64,000 nt of DNA from NCBI GenBank assembly GCA_023846275.1, contig CM043869.1, positions 38,466,737 through 38,530,736 on the forward strand, in the 5' to 3' direction. Source of the stretch: Vanilla planifolia (lineage: Eukaryota > Streptophyta > Magnoliopsida > Asparagales > Orchidaceae). Positions within the stretch are counted from its first letter, which is position 1. Every line of letters begins with the position of its first letter. Below the pieces are notes generated by a model. That model was not told where the DNA came from. It saw only the letters and a list, made by a program, of their open reading frames with translations, and did no database searches. This document shows positions 50,582 to 64,000 of this stretch, piece by piece. A program made the translations under genes and the position numbers.

Positions 50582-53500
50582 GTTTCGGGACAAAGTTGGA
50601 GAAGGGATTCTTGTAACCCCAGGAAGAGCTAATGATCACTAGAAAGGATTTGTATGTGGGAGAATGATTAGATTAAGGAATTTAATCTAAGGGAAGGAGA
50701 AAATCAAAATATTTCATGTTTTCTTTTAATGGTTGGTTTTCCTTGTTTTAATCTTTTTTTTTAATTTGAAAAACAACAGATCTTATGCATTTAATATAAT
50801 GTTAGATTTAAATAAATAAAGTTTTAGAATGTTTTATCAATATTAGTGTAAGTTTTGGATAAAATTTATGTCAAAAAAACAAATATTGTGTATGAAAATC
50901 TATTACTCTATGTTTTTGTCAAATGATTAGATCGTCTAATAGAATCCTAAAGAAGTACAAAAGTAGTATGTTAGATGTTTATCAAATGGTCCAATACCTT
51001 TCAGCGAGTTATTAGAAAGTCTGATAGGATGCTAAAATGGTTTTGCAAAAGTGGTTATAATCTATAGTGTAGGCGTTGAACAATTTAATAAATAGTTGGA
51101 TAGTCTACATAAAATTTGACAGAGATTTTTTGGTGCTTCAAATGCACATTGAATTATCCAATAAAAGGAATTATGCAGTTTGATGGTGCCAACATGCAAT
51201 CTGACAAAGATAGCTTTTTTAAGGTCCTATTAAGTTATAAGAGTATAATTGACATAGTTTTGAACCATAAATAAATGTTTAATATTAGCTACAACATCAA
51301 AGATGTAGGTGTGTTGACATTGGGTGATGACTCGAGCAAGAAGAGTTATTGAGTAAGGAGTGGCCTGTGTAAGACTTCTAGGTGTGCTAGAATGAATTAT
51401 TACATACCAATTATTAAGTGAAAGATTGTTGTTACACCTCGCCTGATTGTAATACCCAATGATACCCTACGATCCTATTTAGCATATGGAATTCTGTTGC
51501 TATCGTATTATACTAGATGATGTCATTATCGTATTATATGATATCCTTATTGTATTATACAATGTGTTTAGCTATTAACTAAATTTTCTTTCTTTGTCAC
51601 GCTGAATTGTATTGTATGATTTGCTCTATTATATTATACAATCATTTACAAAATTTAAATTTTAAATAAATTCTAAAAAATAAAGTTGTAAAAATTCTAA
51701 AATATGTTTACTCAAAATATCTTCACATTATAATATATGATATTACAAGGACATTATCAAACATTCAAGTGAAAGCTATGTTGAAACTAATAATAGTGCT
51801 TCCTTTTTGCCATTTTGAATCTAAAATTAAATATATCGACCCATAATTTAAGAATTTAAATAAACAGTATCTCCTAAAAAAATATTTCTTTTCTTCTTTA
51901 AAAGCATTTATATGTCCACATTATTTATTATATATTTTAATGTATTCACTATTTGAAATCAATAATCACAACATTCTAATTCACGATATAATTACCAGTG
52001 AAATAAATACAAAATAAATCATACAAATAATTAAATTATAATATTGATATCATATAATACTCATTGTATATAATATTTTTTTCTATTTTATATTCAAATT
52101 TATTTTGTTTCTTTTTATTTCTTTGTCATCTTTTTCTTATTTTTTCTCTTTAGGCTTAAATTTTCTTCTATGATAGTAATCCTTGCTTTTAAAGGATCCG
52201 ATAACATATCATCATCTCATAGAGCATATTTCATTATCACAAAATCGTCACCTCCTTATTCCAGAAATCTTATGTAGATGAGAACATGACCTCTTTCGTG
52301 TTGTGGTCCCATCTCTAAATGTCTATGATAATATGGTATAAAATATATTCCATCTATCAAATTATTGTAAGATAGGGTCATAAAAAATGTTTATCTAAAC
52401 TTTCTTTCCCATGATTTATAAGATCAATATGTAATAATAACATTCATTCATTTCTTTCATTTCTTTCGTTTTTTGAAAGAATTATATTAAGATAATTCCT
52501 TGGGTCATACTAATATAAGGAATTATAAGAATTGAGTTATTAGGATCATAATACAATGTTAATATAGGTATCATATATGTACAATGAAATTAGGTTCTTC
52601 ATCTATACATAATCATATATGTCTATTATTGATTATCATATTTGTAAGATTGTAGGAATCATATTACATGATTATTTTGAGGCATAAAATTGGTCAAGTC
52701 AGGTGGTTAGTATTTTAAGATCATATGGGGATAATTTAGATCAATCATATTAGACAATCGATATGAGTTAAAATTTAGCTAAATCTAAAGAGAGAAAAGT
52801 TGTTGTCAGACTTATACCATGGATATGATCATATGTATAATGATTTAATTATAGCTTTATGATGAGATTACACAAAGAAAGTCGTACTAGACAATGAGAA
52901 GAAAATATTAAGAAATTGATCATTCTACACGTTACATTAATCGTATTAGTATGACATATGGTCAAGTGGATAAAGAGAAAATGAGCACAACACGATGTGG
53001 TGGATCGTATTGTACGATCATTAAGAAATAATAGATATTAAATTCTAATTAGTCTAAAAGTTAGGTTATGACTTTGGGGTCCAATCTTAGAGACCAGTTC
53101 AAAAATAACTGAAAGACCTACATTGAGCATTGGACGATATGATTAGAGGATCGTACATTTACAATTTGTTCAAAAATACTTAGAATCTTATTGGCTCATA
53201 TGGTATGGCGAGAAAATCAGACGATCCAAATTAATAAATTAAGAAATTTAGCCAGATTTTATAGAATAAAATAACTTAATAAAATGACTTATAAGTATGT
53301 CATATATAGGCTATATCTTAATCACTTTACATGCATTCTATTATAAAAAATATAAAAGAAGAAGATATTAAATAAAAAAACTCTTTTTTGAACAAAATAG
53401 ATAAATTCATAACTTTTTGATATAACATAATAATATGTATTTAAATCTTCTTATTTTATTTATTGTGAACTACATTTTGACATATTGGTAATATGGCTTT

Positions 53501-56500
53501 ACTTGTTACTTGTCATTTGGTTTTACTTGTTATATGATTTTATCTATTTCATGACTTTCTTTGTTATATGATATCATAAAAATAATTTAAAAAATTAAAA
53601 CATAAAAAATAATTAAAATGAATTAAAACACATATTATCTTTGAAAATAATATATGTACTAGTATATATACTTCATATACGTGAATTGATATTTTTATTT
53701 CACAAATGACATTATATGGCTAAAAATAAAAATAAAAAATGTTCTTAAAGATATTATCTTCAATTCTATGCCCAACAACTGGGATGATAAAGTATTGATC
53801 TTCGAATCAAATATCTATTTAGTATATGTACTATGACATTTGAATATATGTATATATATTTATATATATATATGTATGACACACAAGCATAATAGATTAT
53901 ATCATAAGATATAAGTACCATACATGCCTAATGAAACCAAGCTTGACATATGAGATCATATGATATGTGTTTTTGGATCATACATATCTAATGTTATTTA
54001 GATAGATTAAATGAATATTAACTATATATCATTTATTAATTGATATGATTCACATAACAATTCAAAGGAAATTGGGATCAATAATTGCATAAGATATTAA
54101 AATTGAAAATAAAAAAAAATTGATACACATTTTATTTAGCTCACTTTTAGTATATTCATGACACTGACATTTCTTCCTACTATAACAAACGAACCTTTGC
54201 TTTAGCTTCTTCCCACTGCAACAAATAAGCATGACTCTTTTGATCTAAAGATCCTCACTTAGCCTCTTTCTCTGAAAGAAGCTATTAGGTAAGCTCCTTT
54301 AACTACTTTCGATATTTTCCTCCTCTAAGTTATTTCATGGTGGCAACATTTTTCTATTCAATTCTCATTTATAATACTAGAATCCTCTCCTCTCCTTCCT
54401 TTTCTTTGGCCAAGCGATGCTACAAAACACTATATTTGCCCCTCGAAAAGCTAGAAATGTCGATGTAAAAAAGTTTAAATCTTCCTTTAGGTGTCGAGTG
54501 AGGAAGCAACTCTGCATAATACATGCACAAACACACACACATGCATACACACACTCATAGAAACACATATATTAGTTAATTTCTTTTAAATCCTTCTAGT
54601 TTTAACAATTTGCAATAAATCTAATTGGTCTACAAAAATTGCAATATGCATACCAATAGATTCATTGTGAAAAAAATTTTTATCAAAACTTTGTTTGTTA
54701 ACAATATTTGGATTGCTTCATTTGACACATTTCTTTATATATAAAATATTATTTTATTTGGTTCTAATAAAATTTTAAAATTTATAAAAAACAAACTCCT
54801 ATTATTAATCATAAAATTTAAAAATAATATAGACTTTTACTATCATGATCTATATATGTAATATCATAATATCAATATGTCTTTTAATGATAAACTTATA
54901 GAATATCACATGAGAATATCAAGGTTAAGTGGAGTAGTTTTGGCATGGGTTATCGTATAGAAAAGACCTTGTGTGAATAACAAAACTTGCTTGGGTTAAG
55001 ATTGGGCTATCCAAGAGGATAATTTCTTAACATTATGATATTGGGATGTCTTAATTTGTTATCAAAATGACTTCTCTATTAGTCCAATATGGCTCAAAGA
55101 CGACCATGTGAAAGTTAGTGGACTTTTCATGCACTTTCATGTAATAAATCTTGAAAGTTAAGGTTATATTATAGTTGCACTCTTTAAGATTTTCTCCAAT
55201 CAAGGATTATTTTTTATATATTTAATCATTTTTAAAATTATTTCAAAACCCCACCTCACATATTAATTAATATGAAAACATAAATTTATATATTAAAATA
55301 TCTTATTATATTATAAAAACTAAATAAACATTCAACATGTGAAAAATAAAACATGTCCTCACTATATAGACCATGAGATTTATATTCAAATTATTGTATT
55401 AAAAAAAATTAAATCTAACTCATAAGACTAATAATTTATACATATCAAATATTAAGCATATGCACCACAAGGTTCATAGATACATACTTTGAATTATTGC
55501 AAATAAGATCTCTCATAAACTTCATCAAACTTAAAGCTTTAGTATCACTTTTGTTACACTTGAAAAAACATCAAAATAAAAAAAATTTCAAATTAGAGAT
55601 TTTGCAAAACTTGTTCACAAAAAAAATTTCTTAAATACTCACACAATAGTTCATAATCCTCTTAAATTATATATAATATAATACTAAAAATTTATGACCA
55701 AATCTCTTTATTTTATTTTGTTCAATTTTGACTTTTTGCATATGTCAATTTCCATGTCATATGGTTTTCCCCAAATTATCAAAACTATCAATTTACTTTA
55801 CTTAAATGTACTAAACCTTAATGAAGTGTAAGTTATCATATATTCAACGTTCTTTTAAGTCTTCCAATGCTTCCATGGCTAGTGGTGACCATTTTAGGTG
55901 GTTTTGTTTGTCGGTTAATGTTAGGTATAAGCAAAGATTTTTATAATTTAAAAAATATTATATTTTTAATTTAAACTTTAAGTCAAATTTAAAATTTTCA
56001 AATATTTTAATCTGAATTGCTTCCAAAAATCATCCAATAAATTTATAATAAATTACTGATACAAATTCATCTTTGTAAAAATTTCATATTATTGATATTT
56101 TCTAATATTTCTATTTTTTTAATCATTTAAATAATACTTTTTTTTTTCATAAATACGGCTTTATGTATATGTCAATTTTCTCAAAAATAATATAATTAGG
56201 CTCTAAATAAAATTTTTATTTTTATAACTTTTCAAAATTTTTAAAATCATCTAATGATTTAATATTTTTTATTCAAAAATATTTACCATAATAGTATTTC
56301 TATAATTATAAGCCTTTATTATTTGATTTAAATCCACGTTTTCCAAAATTTGTATCATACCATTTTAATAATTTTAAACTTTATATTTGATAATACTTCG
56401 CCCAAACAATTTTTAAAAAAAAATATAATTTTTTTTTGTGAAGAAACTATAAAATTATTTTAAAATTATCAAAAAAAATTTCAAAATTTAAAATATTTTA

Positions 56501-57470
56501 TAATTAATTATGAAAAATCTATTTTATCATAATTGTGAAGTTACAAAGCTTTTTTTAATTAGGATTCTCTGATCAATCTTAAAATTATAATTTTTACTTT
56601 AATTTTACATAATACTATACTCTTGTAACCTCATCCTCTGCCTTCTCTCTCCTTTCACTATAAATTGTTCATTTTTTTTTCTATTTGTTTTTGTTGTCCC
56701 TTTCTTTGTCCACCATAGGCCGTCTTTTCTCCTTTTTTAAATCTCCAATCACTTTTTATTTTTTTCTCTCCAAATATCACTTTTTATCATTTTATTTTTT
56801 ATATTTCTTATCTTTCTCAAAAACATATATATAAATATATTTGATTATTTGATTGTCTAATTTAAATGTTGAATCAATGTCATTAAATACTTTGATACTA
56901 CTATGATCTCTCATGTACTCAACATTTTGATGCACATGAGAATAAGTGTTAGATGTAATACAAATAATACATCATATATATACATATAAGTATTCAAAGT
57001 TCTATACTCGTGAATCCCACAACCATGTATTATATAAACTTAAAATGCCATACATTTTAACATTTAAAGTCCTTTACATTTATAGCTAATAAATGTCAAT
57101 TAATGCCACTTTAAAAGATATAGTAACTTTTTGCTAAGTTTAAAGAGAGAATACATATTTTATATTAAATTATTTGTAGAAGATAATAATAAATATTTAT
57201 CCGTTTTTAAAAATGTTAAACACATCCATTCTATTGAGATCCAAGTTGAAGGCTTTTGTGGCAATTTGTTTTTGCACCATGTCATGTTACCATATGGCAA
57301 GGACTAGTTAGCCAACAACTAATCAACGAGTGAGGTTTGATTAAATTAATTTAAAAATAAATATTATATGTTCATATCATTATAACACAATATTAAAATA
57401 TTTGTAATTTTAAATAACAAATATGGAAAAATATAATTTTGGAGGTATTCAATTTAATGATTAAGTGTAA
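50582..57470. other. Long AT-rich repeat desert, no gene seen
   Basis: No coding domain was found in nearly 7 kb. 51500-53020 contains at least five copies of the 15-bp palindrome (51502, 51528, 51549, 51606, 53004). A CA-rich run lies at 54525-54555. The 55300-57200 part is very T-rich and A-rich. Confidence 0.45.
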
Positions 57471-57477
57471 TATTCCA

Positions 57478-57967
57478 AGGTAGGCGATGTATAGGAGATT
57501 AAGCATGTCGTCCTCTGGCCGCCTTAGTAACATCGGAAGCTTCTTCCTCTCTCCTTCCTTCGTTCCAACCGATAGCAATCTGCTTCGCTTCCTCCACGCT
57601 CCATGTCAAGTCTTACAAGGTGAAGGTTTTCTCTGCATCCTTAACTCTCTCTTGGATCGCAGATCCTATCAAGCGTTTCCTTTCAATAGATGAAATTGTG
57701 CTGATAGACTTCTCCCTTTTCTCAAAGCTGTCTTTCTTTCTCTTTTGTCCTCTTCATAAACCCATGGGTTGTTCTTAACCAACTGGATCAGGCGCCTATT
57801 CGCGTGCTCGGAAACGGATTTTCATTTTCGTTGGTTTTCCTGGCAAGTTTGCTTATACTTTATTTTGTTTGACGATATTCTTGGTTTAGGTCTGGAATTT
57901 AGACAAAAGTACATAGCTGGTGCAAGGAAGAGTTGTCTCGAATCGAGAAATAACTTCTAAAATTGTC
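57478..57967 (+). promoter_or_regulatory. HPAT 5' UTR region with upstream ATGs
   Basis: The sequence changes from AT-rich to mixed composition at about 57480, with pyrimidine-rich patches typical of a plant 5' UTR. Upstream open frames start at 57487 (68 codons) and 57769 (63 codons), and an in-frame ATG lies at 57920. A donor-like AAG/GTGAAG at about 57620 and an acceptor-like TTTAG at about 57890 could bound a 5' UTR intron that would remove part of these frames. Both sites are inferred only. Confidence 0.35.
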
Positions 57968-58375
57968 ATGGGCAAGGCGTATCCCTTTTTCCTCGTTTTC
58001 CTTTCATTTGGGTTCTTGATCGCTACCTATAACCTCGTCACTCTGGTAATACACTACCAGAATAGTGACGGGGACATCGACTTGGTTGACGTTTTGGCCT
58101 TGTCACGGCGGACGGATCCTCTGACGGGGCTGCCAAATGAGTTGAAGGAATCGGAAGGGCAGAGGAAACCGTTCCATGTAGCTCTCACAGCAACTGATGC
58201 GCCTTACAGCAAATGGCAGTGCAGGATAATGTACTATTGGTACAAGAAGATGAAGGATATGGATGGCTCGGAGATGGGAGGTTTCACAAGGGTGTTGCAT
58301 TCAGGGAAACCGGATGGTTTAATGAATGAAATTCCCACCTTCATCGTTGATCCCCTTCCTGCTGGTGCGGATCGG
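57968..58375 (+). CDS. HPAT: Hydroxyproline O-arabinosyltransferase, first coding exon (partial)
   Basis: This family (HPAT1-3 in Arabidopsis; RDN1/NOD3 in legumes) is Golgi-resident and adds the first arabinose to hydroxyproline on extensins and CLE peptides. The exon gives 136 residues: the MGKA start shared by the family, a signal anchor at about residues 6-28, then PFHVALTATDAPYSKWQCRI, MYYWYKK, GGFTRVLHSG and EIPTFIVDPLPAGADR. Family proteins continue Gly-Tyr-Val-Val next, and a GTGAGA donor follows the Arg codon at 58375, giving a phase 0 intron. An ATG 16 codons upstream (57920) is in frame, but the family start argues for 57968. The remaining roughly 220 residues, with the catalytic acidic motifs, are not found to the right edge, so the gene continues beyond it. 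Confidence 0.93.
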
Positions 58376-58381
58376 GTGAGA
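58376..58381 (+). other. Splice donor after HPAT exon 1
   Basis: GTGAGA follows the Arg codon, at a position where the protein family continues in another exon. Read-through adds RYLCLFL and a stop, which is not family sequence. Confidence 0.8.
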
Positions 58382-61300
58382 TATCTGTGCCTTTTTCTAT
58401 AATAGTAATCATATAATCAAGTATATGTTGTTTTTTATCTTACTTCTGCATATAAACTCTCTTAGTTAATTAAAACCCTTTTCTCTGTCAACCCCTCTTT
58501 ACCAAGCTCCATCATTTTGAACAATCCACTGTCAGCATTCACATTTATATTGGTTTGGTACGTTGTGCTGGTACCATGTTGTACTTTATGAAATCAAATT
58601 AATTTTACTCTGCTACAGTTTAATGTGTAGCTCAATAAGTTTGTTTCCTGTGATTGTTTAAATCATAGTAAACCTATAATGTGAGGCTTTCTACTGCACT
58701 TTTTTGCATATTAAATTTTTTGCTTGTATGCTTTTCAGAAATCTAACTTGTTGAGAACATTTTTTAAAAAGTTTTAGTTTTGTCATCATAAACATTTTGC
58801 ATATCAGGAAGTTTGTTATGATTCTGCATCACTCTAGATGTCTCTTATTGTGCTGGAATTGCTTGATTTAGTTATTTTGCAAAATGAAGCACACGTTCAA
58901 TATGAATTAGATTTTTTTTCCGTCAAAGTTATCTAGTCTTTTAAGGGACAATAGCCATTTATTCGAAAAATATGGCGTTAATAGAAGACATTTGGAATTG
59001 TTTATATTCTATCGATATTTTGTTTTTTAATACTAAGAATGCATTAGGAGGTCATAAATCAATTATGGAGATTGTCAATCTTCTTTATTGATCCTAATAT
59101 TCTATGACCTATTTAAAGAAGAAAAATAGAAAATCATTTGGTATAATCTATCTCTCTTAAGAATAAAGTTATAAAAGATCTAATAAATTATTGTAAAGGT
59201 TTTTAAGTGATTTGGAAAATTGTTAATGTTTGTCTTTCTAATAGGAAACATTTTTTGTGTAACATTTTAGGATTAAGGCTTGTATGTTCTATCATTTATC
59301 TTTTTCTTTTGCTTATGCAAGACTAATATGATTGCTTGTAACAAACTGTATATCTAGTGATGAGATTTTTGGTGAGTGGATGAGCAAGGAGAAACATATC
59401 CTATAGGAGATCGTATTGACCTTAGAGGACATGGTTTAAATAGTGTGAAAATGTAAGCTAAAATATGGGGGAAGAATTGCATATGAGAAACCTTGTGAAT
59501 TAGGGAAATCATGATTTTGTTAGTCGAAAAAAACAATATCAGAAGTAGAGTTGATCATTTGTGGAGGCAAACTTGAGCTCTTTATTGAAAAAATAAGAGT
59601 CAAAGCAATTAGTAGAAGTGAATGTTGAAAGTAGAGGATACATTCTGGCTAGAGGATGGTATGTCTAATAGGCCTAGTTGCTGAATTTGTTTGTGTAAAT
59701 TCCATTTTTAGTAGTTGAGATCATCAAGATTATGTTCTCTCAAGTTATGGATATCCCAACACTTCTTATTATCTATTTATCGTGGATCGATGATGTGTTT
59801 TTGTTAATGTCATTTGAATAGGATTAGGTATTATGACCTTCGTCATTATAGTGTCTCCTTTGTTCTGGAAGGTATAACGACTCGCTCTTTTGGTTTTGAG
59901 ACTCTTTTTAATTGGCTCGTGCCGCTACCTTTGTGATAAACTCAGACTTCATGCCAATTGAATTGTTGAACATCCTAATAAATAGTAGATACCTCTTAGG
60001 TTTTATCGGTTTTTATCATTTCAACTATTGTATATTACGACAGTAAAAAAATTGAATTAACTTTCAAAAAAAAAAAAAAGATCTTCAATTTTTCAAGTAG
60101 AGGTTTGTTTGATTTTGTTCAATTTGGAATGCAATGTTATGTAGATTTTATTTTTGTTGCTTTTATATTATCTATCAATTTCAATTTCTTTTGTTCATTG
60201 TCATTTAATAGTGCAACGTATAATGTAAAATAATGACTTTATGTATGCTTATTCTTTTATATTTTTGAACGTTAAAGTCTAGCTATTTTAAATTATGTTA
60301 TTGTCTAACTTACTGCAATCGAAATATGTGGGAAAAGCCTTCTTTTAGGTATTCTAGTGTAACACTTTTACATTATGTAATTGAATAATTAAACTAAATT
60401 ATCTTCTCTACACGACATTAAAGGGATGATCCTCTTGGGGATCATTAATAACATAAGGATTATACCTCTTGAAATAGTTGTCTATCTTTTATGATAATCT
60501 GAGTTCTTATGATAGTATTGATTTTCCTATTATGTATGGTAAATCCTACTTAGAAAATTCTAAGAAAATAAGAAAATCACATACTTGCTTTAGCATAATC
60601 TAACTGGAACTAAAATAAAGTGGCATCCAAGGTGATTGCCCTTGCATCAACACTTTTAGATATGATTGTTTGACCTTAAATACAATGGATATTTGAAAAT
60701 TGGTGGTAGGAGAACTATGTGTTCCAAGAGTTAAAGAGTTAAGGTTGCATAAATCATATTGTATTAGTTGAATTATTCATGCACCATTAATTATGCTATG
60801 TACATTCCTCAAGGTGCATCTTCAATTGTGGTGCTATCCTCTAGGATCATTGTGATGTTCTCCTTGATGTTGCTAGCCTTCGCCTTGCCAATGGGCACGT
60901 CTGTTCTTGCTTAGTTGGTTATCCTTTGGACATGTATGGTTATGGGGATTATCCTTGGGCTTGTAAGGATTTGTTTACCACATTAATGGGGTTTTGTCTT
61001 TACTCGTAGGAGTTGGTTTTTGATATGTTTACATTTCTACCAACTACATGGTTGACTTTGTGGCTCATCTAGATTGTCTTTTTTTTAATTTCTTTTGGAT
61101 TGAGAAAAAGTTCCTCAACCAATTTTTGTGGGATCTTAGATGAAGATCATAATTTCATCACTTAGCATTTTGATATTTGAAATATAGGATTTGATTTTCC
61201 TTCAAAAAAATGCATTTTCTTTTTTTAAGGTGGGCATGGCATGCACTTTGGTGATTCTTTTCTTGATACATTTTTTTTAAGTGAAATTGAGTTTAGCATA

Positions 61301-61900
61301 CACTATTTGACATTGCTAACCCTTGGGATTTAGAGTGGGTTTGGCATGAAAAAATAGGCTAGAAAAGGTGTCATTTTGTTCCTTTAATATGATTGGTGCA
61401 ATATACAATATCTTTTTGAAGTGTTTGTTTATCTAATAGTGTTGTTAGATGATACGATGTGAGTATGCAAAATAATTAGATGCAGGTGATATTTCTAATT
61501 GTTAAATCCTCAACTCATATACTACTCATTCACAATAATCCAAAGATATAAGCTAATATGGAAAGAGCACAAGGTCATGATCATTCATTTAAAATTAATT
61601 GAGTCATGCAAACAATTTGAATAAGAAGATAGCCAAATTAATGGTTTTAGCTTTTCCTGAGGTACTTCTATGCACCCAAAGAGTAACAATAATAAAAAAG
61701 TCTTGACAGTTAAGCACTCCGTTTAGTTGAAGAACAACTTGACAAAATCTTCCTTTGCGATTTTGGGATTGTTTGAGGTTGTATGAGATAGAGACCAAGA
61801 CCATCAAAATTTGATGAAAGTGGAGAATTTGATGAAGAGCCTTATATTTGTTTTCTTGTTTGTGACATAATGCAAGACTCATGTGAACAGATCTTAAGCT
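58382..61900 (+). other. Presumed HPAT intron 1, mixed AT-rich DNA
   Basis: I looked on the + strand for the next conserved HPAT segment (GYVVLNRPWAF-like, then the PDH motif) and did not find it. About 60800-61250 has a more gene-like composition and could be retroelement debris (a WIEKKF-like peptide), but it is too decayed to name. No intact gene is present. Confidence 0.45.
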
Positions 61901-61904
61901 TCAA

Positions 61905-62485
61905 AATTAAATTCTCATAGGTTTTTTTAAGCTTTAACACTTGAAATAAAGAAAAACCTAAATCACATCTTAAATATTGCATCAATTTTCATGCATATTA
62001 TGAACATGGGGTATAACATCTCAAAAAGCTTTAGTATTATTTTAAGCTTGATTGAATGGCAATTGAGCGTATTTATTTATATTATTATGAAAGAGAAGGT
62101 GTAATAATTATGGATGGTTATTTCAATAGTGACTAATGTATAAGGAAGAGTATTGAAGGATGGAGATAAACATTAATTATGATAAGTATAAAATACAAGG
62201 AATCTAGTAATAATAATTTCATTAAGAATTGAAATGGTTTGATCATAAAACAAATGGCTAAAACTTGTTGAGAATTGACAATTTTGATTATTAAAAAGTG
62301 GATGTTGAAAAGATGGTAATAATATCAAATGAAGTTAGAAAATTAAAAAATTAGTATAAAAACGAAGAGTTTTAGAATTGCTTTTTCTAAAAATGGTCTA
62401 ACACATTATTGAAGTCATTTGGATTGGAAAATACAAAGAATATAAATCCTTGTATGGTTTCAATCAAAAGAATATTTTAATGTCC

Positions 62486-62523
<38 letters not shown>

Positions 62524-63181
62524 GAGAGAGAAGGGATCATATAAGCACAAGGGAAATCCAAGGTAAAAAAATTGCAAGAAAACCTTTAAGGAAGACTTGT
62601 ATAGAAATTCACATATGTTTTTTTAAGTCTTAAAACTTAGACTAAATAAAAACCTAACTTTTATATTAAATATTGTATAAATTTTCATATATCTTATGAA
62701 CATGGGGTGTACCATCTCGAAAAGTTTTTGTATTATTTTAAGCTGGATAGAATGATAGTTGTGTATTTATTTATATTATGATGAATGAGAAGATGTAATA
62801 GTTCTAATAGGTTATTTCAATAAAATTGTTGTGGTGACTAATATATAAGGAAGAGTTTTGAAGGAATGGTAAGTACAAATGCAAGGAATCTAGTGATAAT
62901 AATTTTTTTGAGAATTGAAATGATTTGATCATAAAACAAATGATTGAAACCTATTGGGAATTGACAATTTTGATTGTTAAAAAGTGGATGGTAAAAGGAA
63001 GATGATAAAAATATCAAATTAAGCTAGAAAATTAAAAAAAATTAGCATTAAAATGAAGAGCTTAAAAAGTACTTTTTACTAAAAATTGTAAAACACATTA
63101 TTGAAGTCATTTGCGTCGAAAAATAGAAATTATATAAATCTTGGTAAGGTTTCAATTAAAAAAATATTTGAACATTCTTTA

Positions 63182-63225
<44 letters not shown>

Positions 63226-63330
63226 TTGATTGAGTGGAGAGAGAGAAGTGATCATATAAGTGAATGGTAAATCTAAGGCTACTAGGGTAAAGAAATTACA
63301 AGAAAGCCTTTAAGAAAGACTTAAAAAAGA
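61905..63330 (+). repeat. Diverged tandem duplication, about 696-bp unit
   Basis: The two units align along their length. TGAACATGGG occurs at 62001 and 62697, a 'ttgacaattttgatt' stretch occurs in both, and each has a TA microsatellite (62490-62519 and 63182-63222) followed by 'ggagagagagaag'. Divergence is moderate with small indels. Confidence 0.85.
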
Positions 63331-63808
63331 CTTCTTTAAGAAAGACTTGTTAATCATTTTCATGAAAGATTGTTGGAGAAATATTGCTAAAAGGAAACAA
63401 TATAAGCCTTCTCTGAGTTTTAAACTTTGTTTTGTAAAGGTTTTGAATGCATGTGTAAATGCATGCATGTGAGTTATAAATGTTGGTAAGGTTTCAATTA
63501 AAAAAATATTTGAACATTCTTTAATATATATACATATATATATATATATATATCCTTGATTGAGTGGAGAGAGAGAAGTGATCATATAAGTGAATGGTAA
63601 ATCTAAGGCTACTAGGGTAAAGAAATTACAAGAAAGCCTTTAAGAAAGACTTAAAAAAGACTTCTTTAAGAAAGACTTGTTAATCATTTTCATGAAAGAT
63701 TGTTGGAGAAATATTGCTAAAAGGAAACAATATAAGCCTTCTCTGAGTTTTAAACTTTTTGTAAAGGTTTTGAATGCATGTGTAAATGCATGCATGTGAG
63801 TTATAAAT
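63141..63808 (+). repeat. Nearly identical tandem duplication, 341-bp unit
   Basis: The segment starting TTGGTAAGGTTTCAATT at 63141 is repeated from 63482 almost without change. The copies differ mainly in the length of the TA run and in a few bases near 63430 and 63757. The second copy ends at about 63808. It is superimposed on the older 696-bp duplication, so it is the more recent event. Confidence 0.95.
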
Positions 63809-64000
63809 GTTTTCAGTTATGAGTTATAAAGTTATGAAGGCACGTAAGATAAGTGATCATGGATTGAGATCTGTATGCATGAAACTTGTAGCTCCAAGTG
63901 GTGATTGGATGGTCTAACTTATGATTGAACTGTTTGATAGCAAATTGGAGTGGAGTTTTTGTGGGATGCCCAAATGATGATTCGATGTCAGCCCAATGCT
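63809..64000. other. Window right edge, no gene seen
   Basis: Unique-looking AT-rich sequence. Nothing recognisable. Confidence 0.4.

Noticed and set aside
51430..51460. TGTTACACCTCG resembling an LTR start
   Set aside because: No matching 3' end or target-site duplication could be found.
54520..54560. CA-rich run with an overlapping 63-codon frame
   Set aside because: It is an imperfect microsatellite; the frame's Cys/Val run is the product of the repeat.
60800..61250. Segment with gene-like composition in the HPAT intron
   Set aside because: Faint similarity to retroelement peptides, but stops in all frames and no motif clear enough to name.

Overview
The window looks like nuclear DNA of a flowering plant. 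It has AT-rich intergenic DNA full of decayed repeats, GC-rich islands holding intron-containing or plant-specific genes, solo LTRs with 5-bp target-site duplications, and a plant-type LINE remnant. The strong GC enrichment at the 5' ends of the genes resembles many monocots. I cannot name the species, and the monocot guess is weak.

Layout. 1-7510: decayed repeats and AT-rich DNA that probably includes a long intron. 7511-9261 (-): first coding exon of a STELLO-type Golgi protein, followed by its GC-rich 5' region to about 9660. 9661-12708: AT-rich, no gene seen. 12714-14606: solo LTR 1. 14612-26870: a decayed-repeat desert with short tandem repeats, microsatellites and many copies of a 15-bp palindrome. 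26874-27254 (-): ARGOS/OSR-type small membrane protein. 30343-30833 (-): frameshifted, truncated armadillo/U-box-like pseudogene. 31628-33412: solo LTR 2, same family as LTR 1. 33420-42600: AT-rich repeats. 42650-44095 (-): LINE 3' remnant. 46147-47466 (-): AED3-like aspartyl protease. 49425-50576: solo LTR 3, a different family. 50582-57400: AT-rich repeats. 57968-58375 (+): first coding exon of a hydroxyproline O-arabinosyltransferase. From there to the right edge: its presumed intron, with nested tandem duplications.

Four protein-coding genes are convincing: STELLO, ARGOS/OSR, AED3-like and HPAT. Only ARGOS/OSR and the AED3-like gene are complete within the window; STELLO and HPAT run off or have very long introns. 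Three of the four products act in the Golgi or apoplast on wall polymers or wall proteins, and the fourth is an ER-associated growth regulator. I treat this as coincidence, because nothing in the sequence shows joint control.

The best candidates for something undescribed are repeat-derived: a 15-bp CpG-containing palindrome scattered over about 36 kb and apparently decaying by CpG deamination, and a three-copy decayed coding family with a conserved DLKEA-type peptide that I do not recognise. I saw no tRNA, rRNA, CRISPR array or intact transposon.
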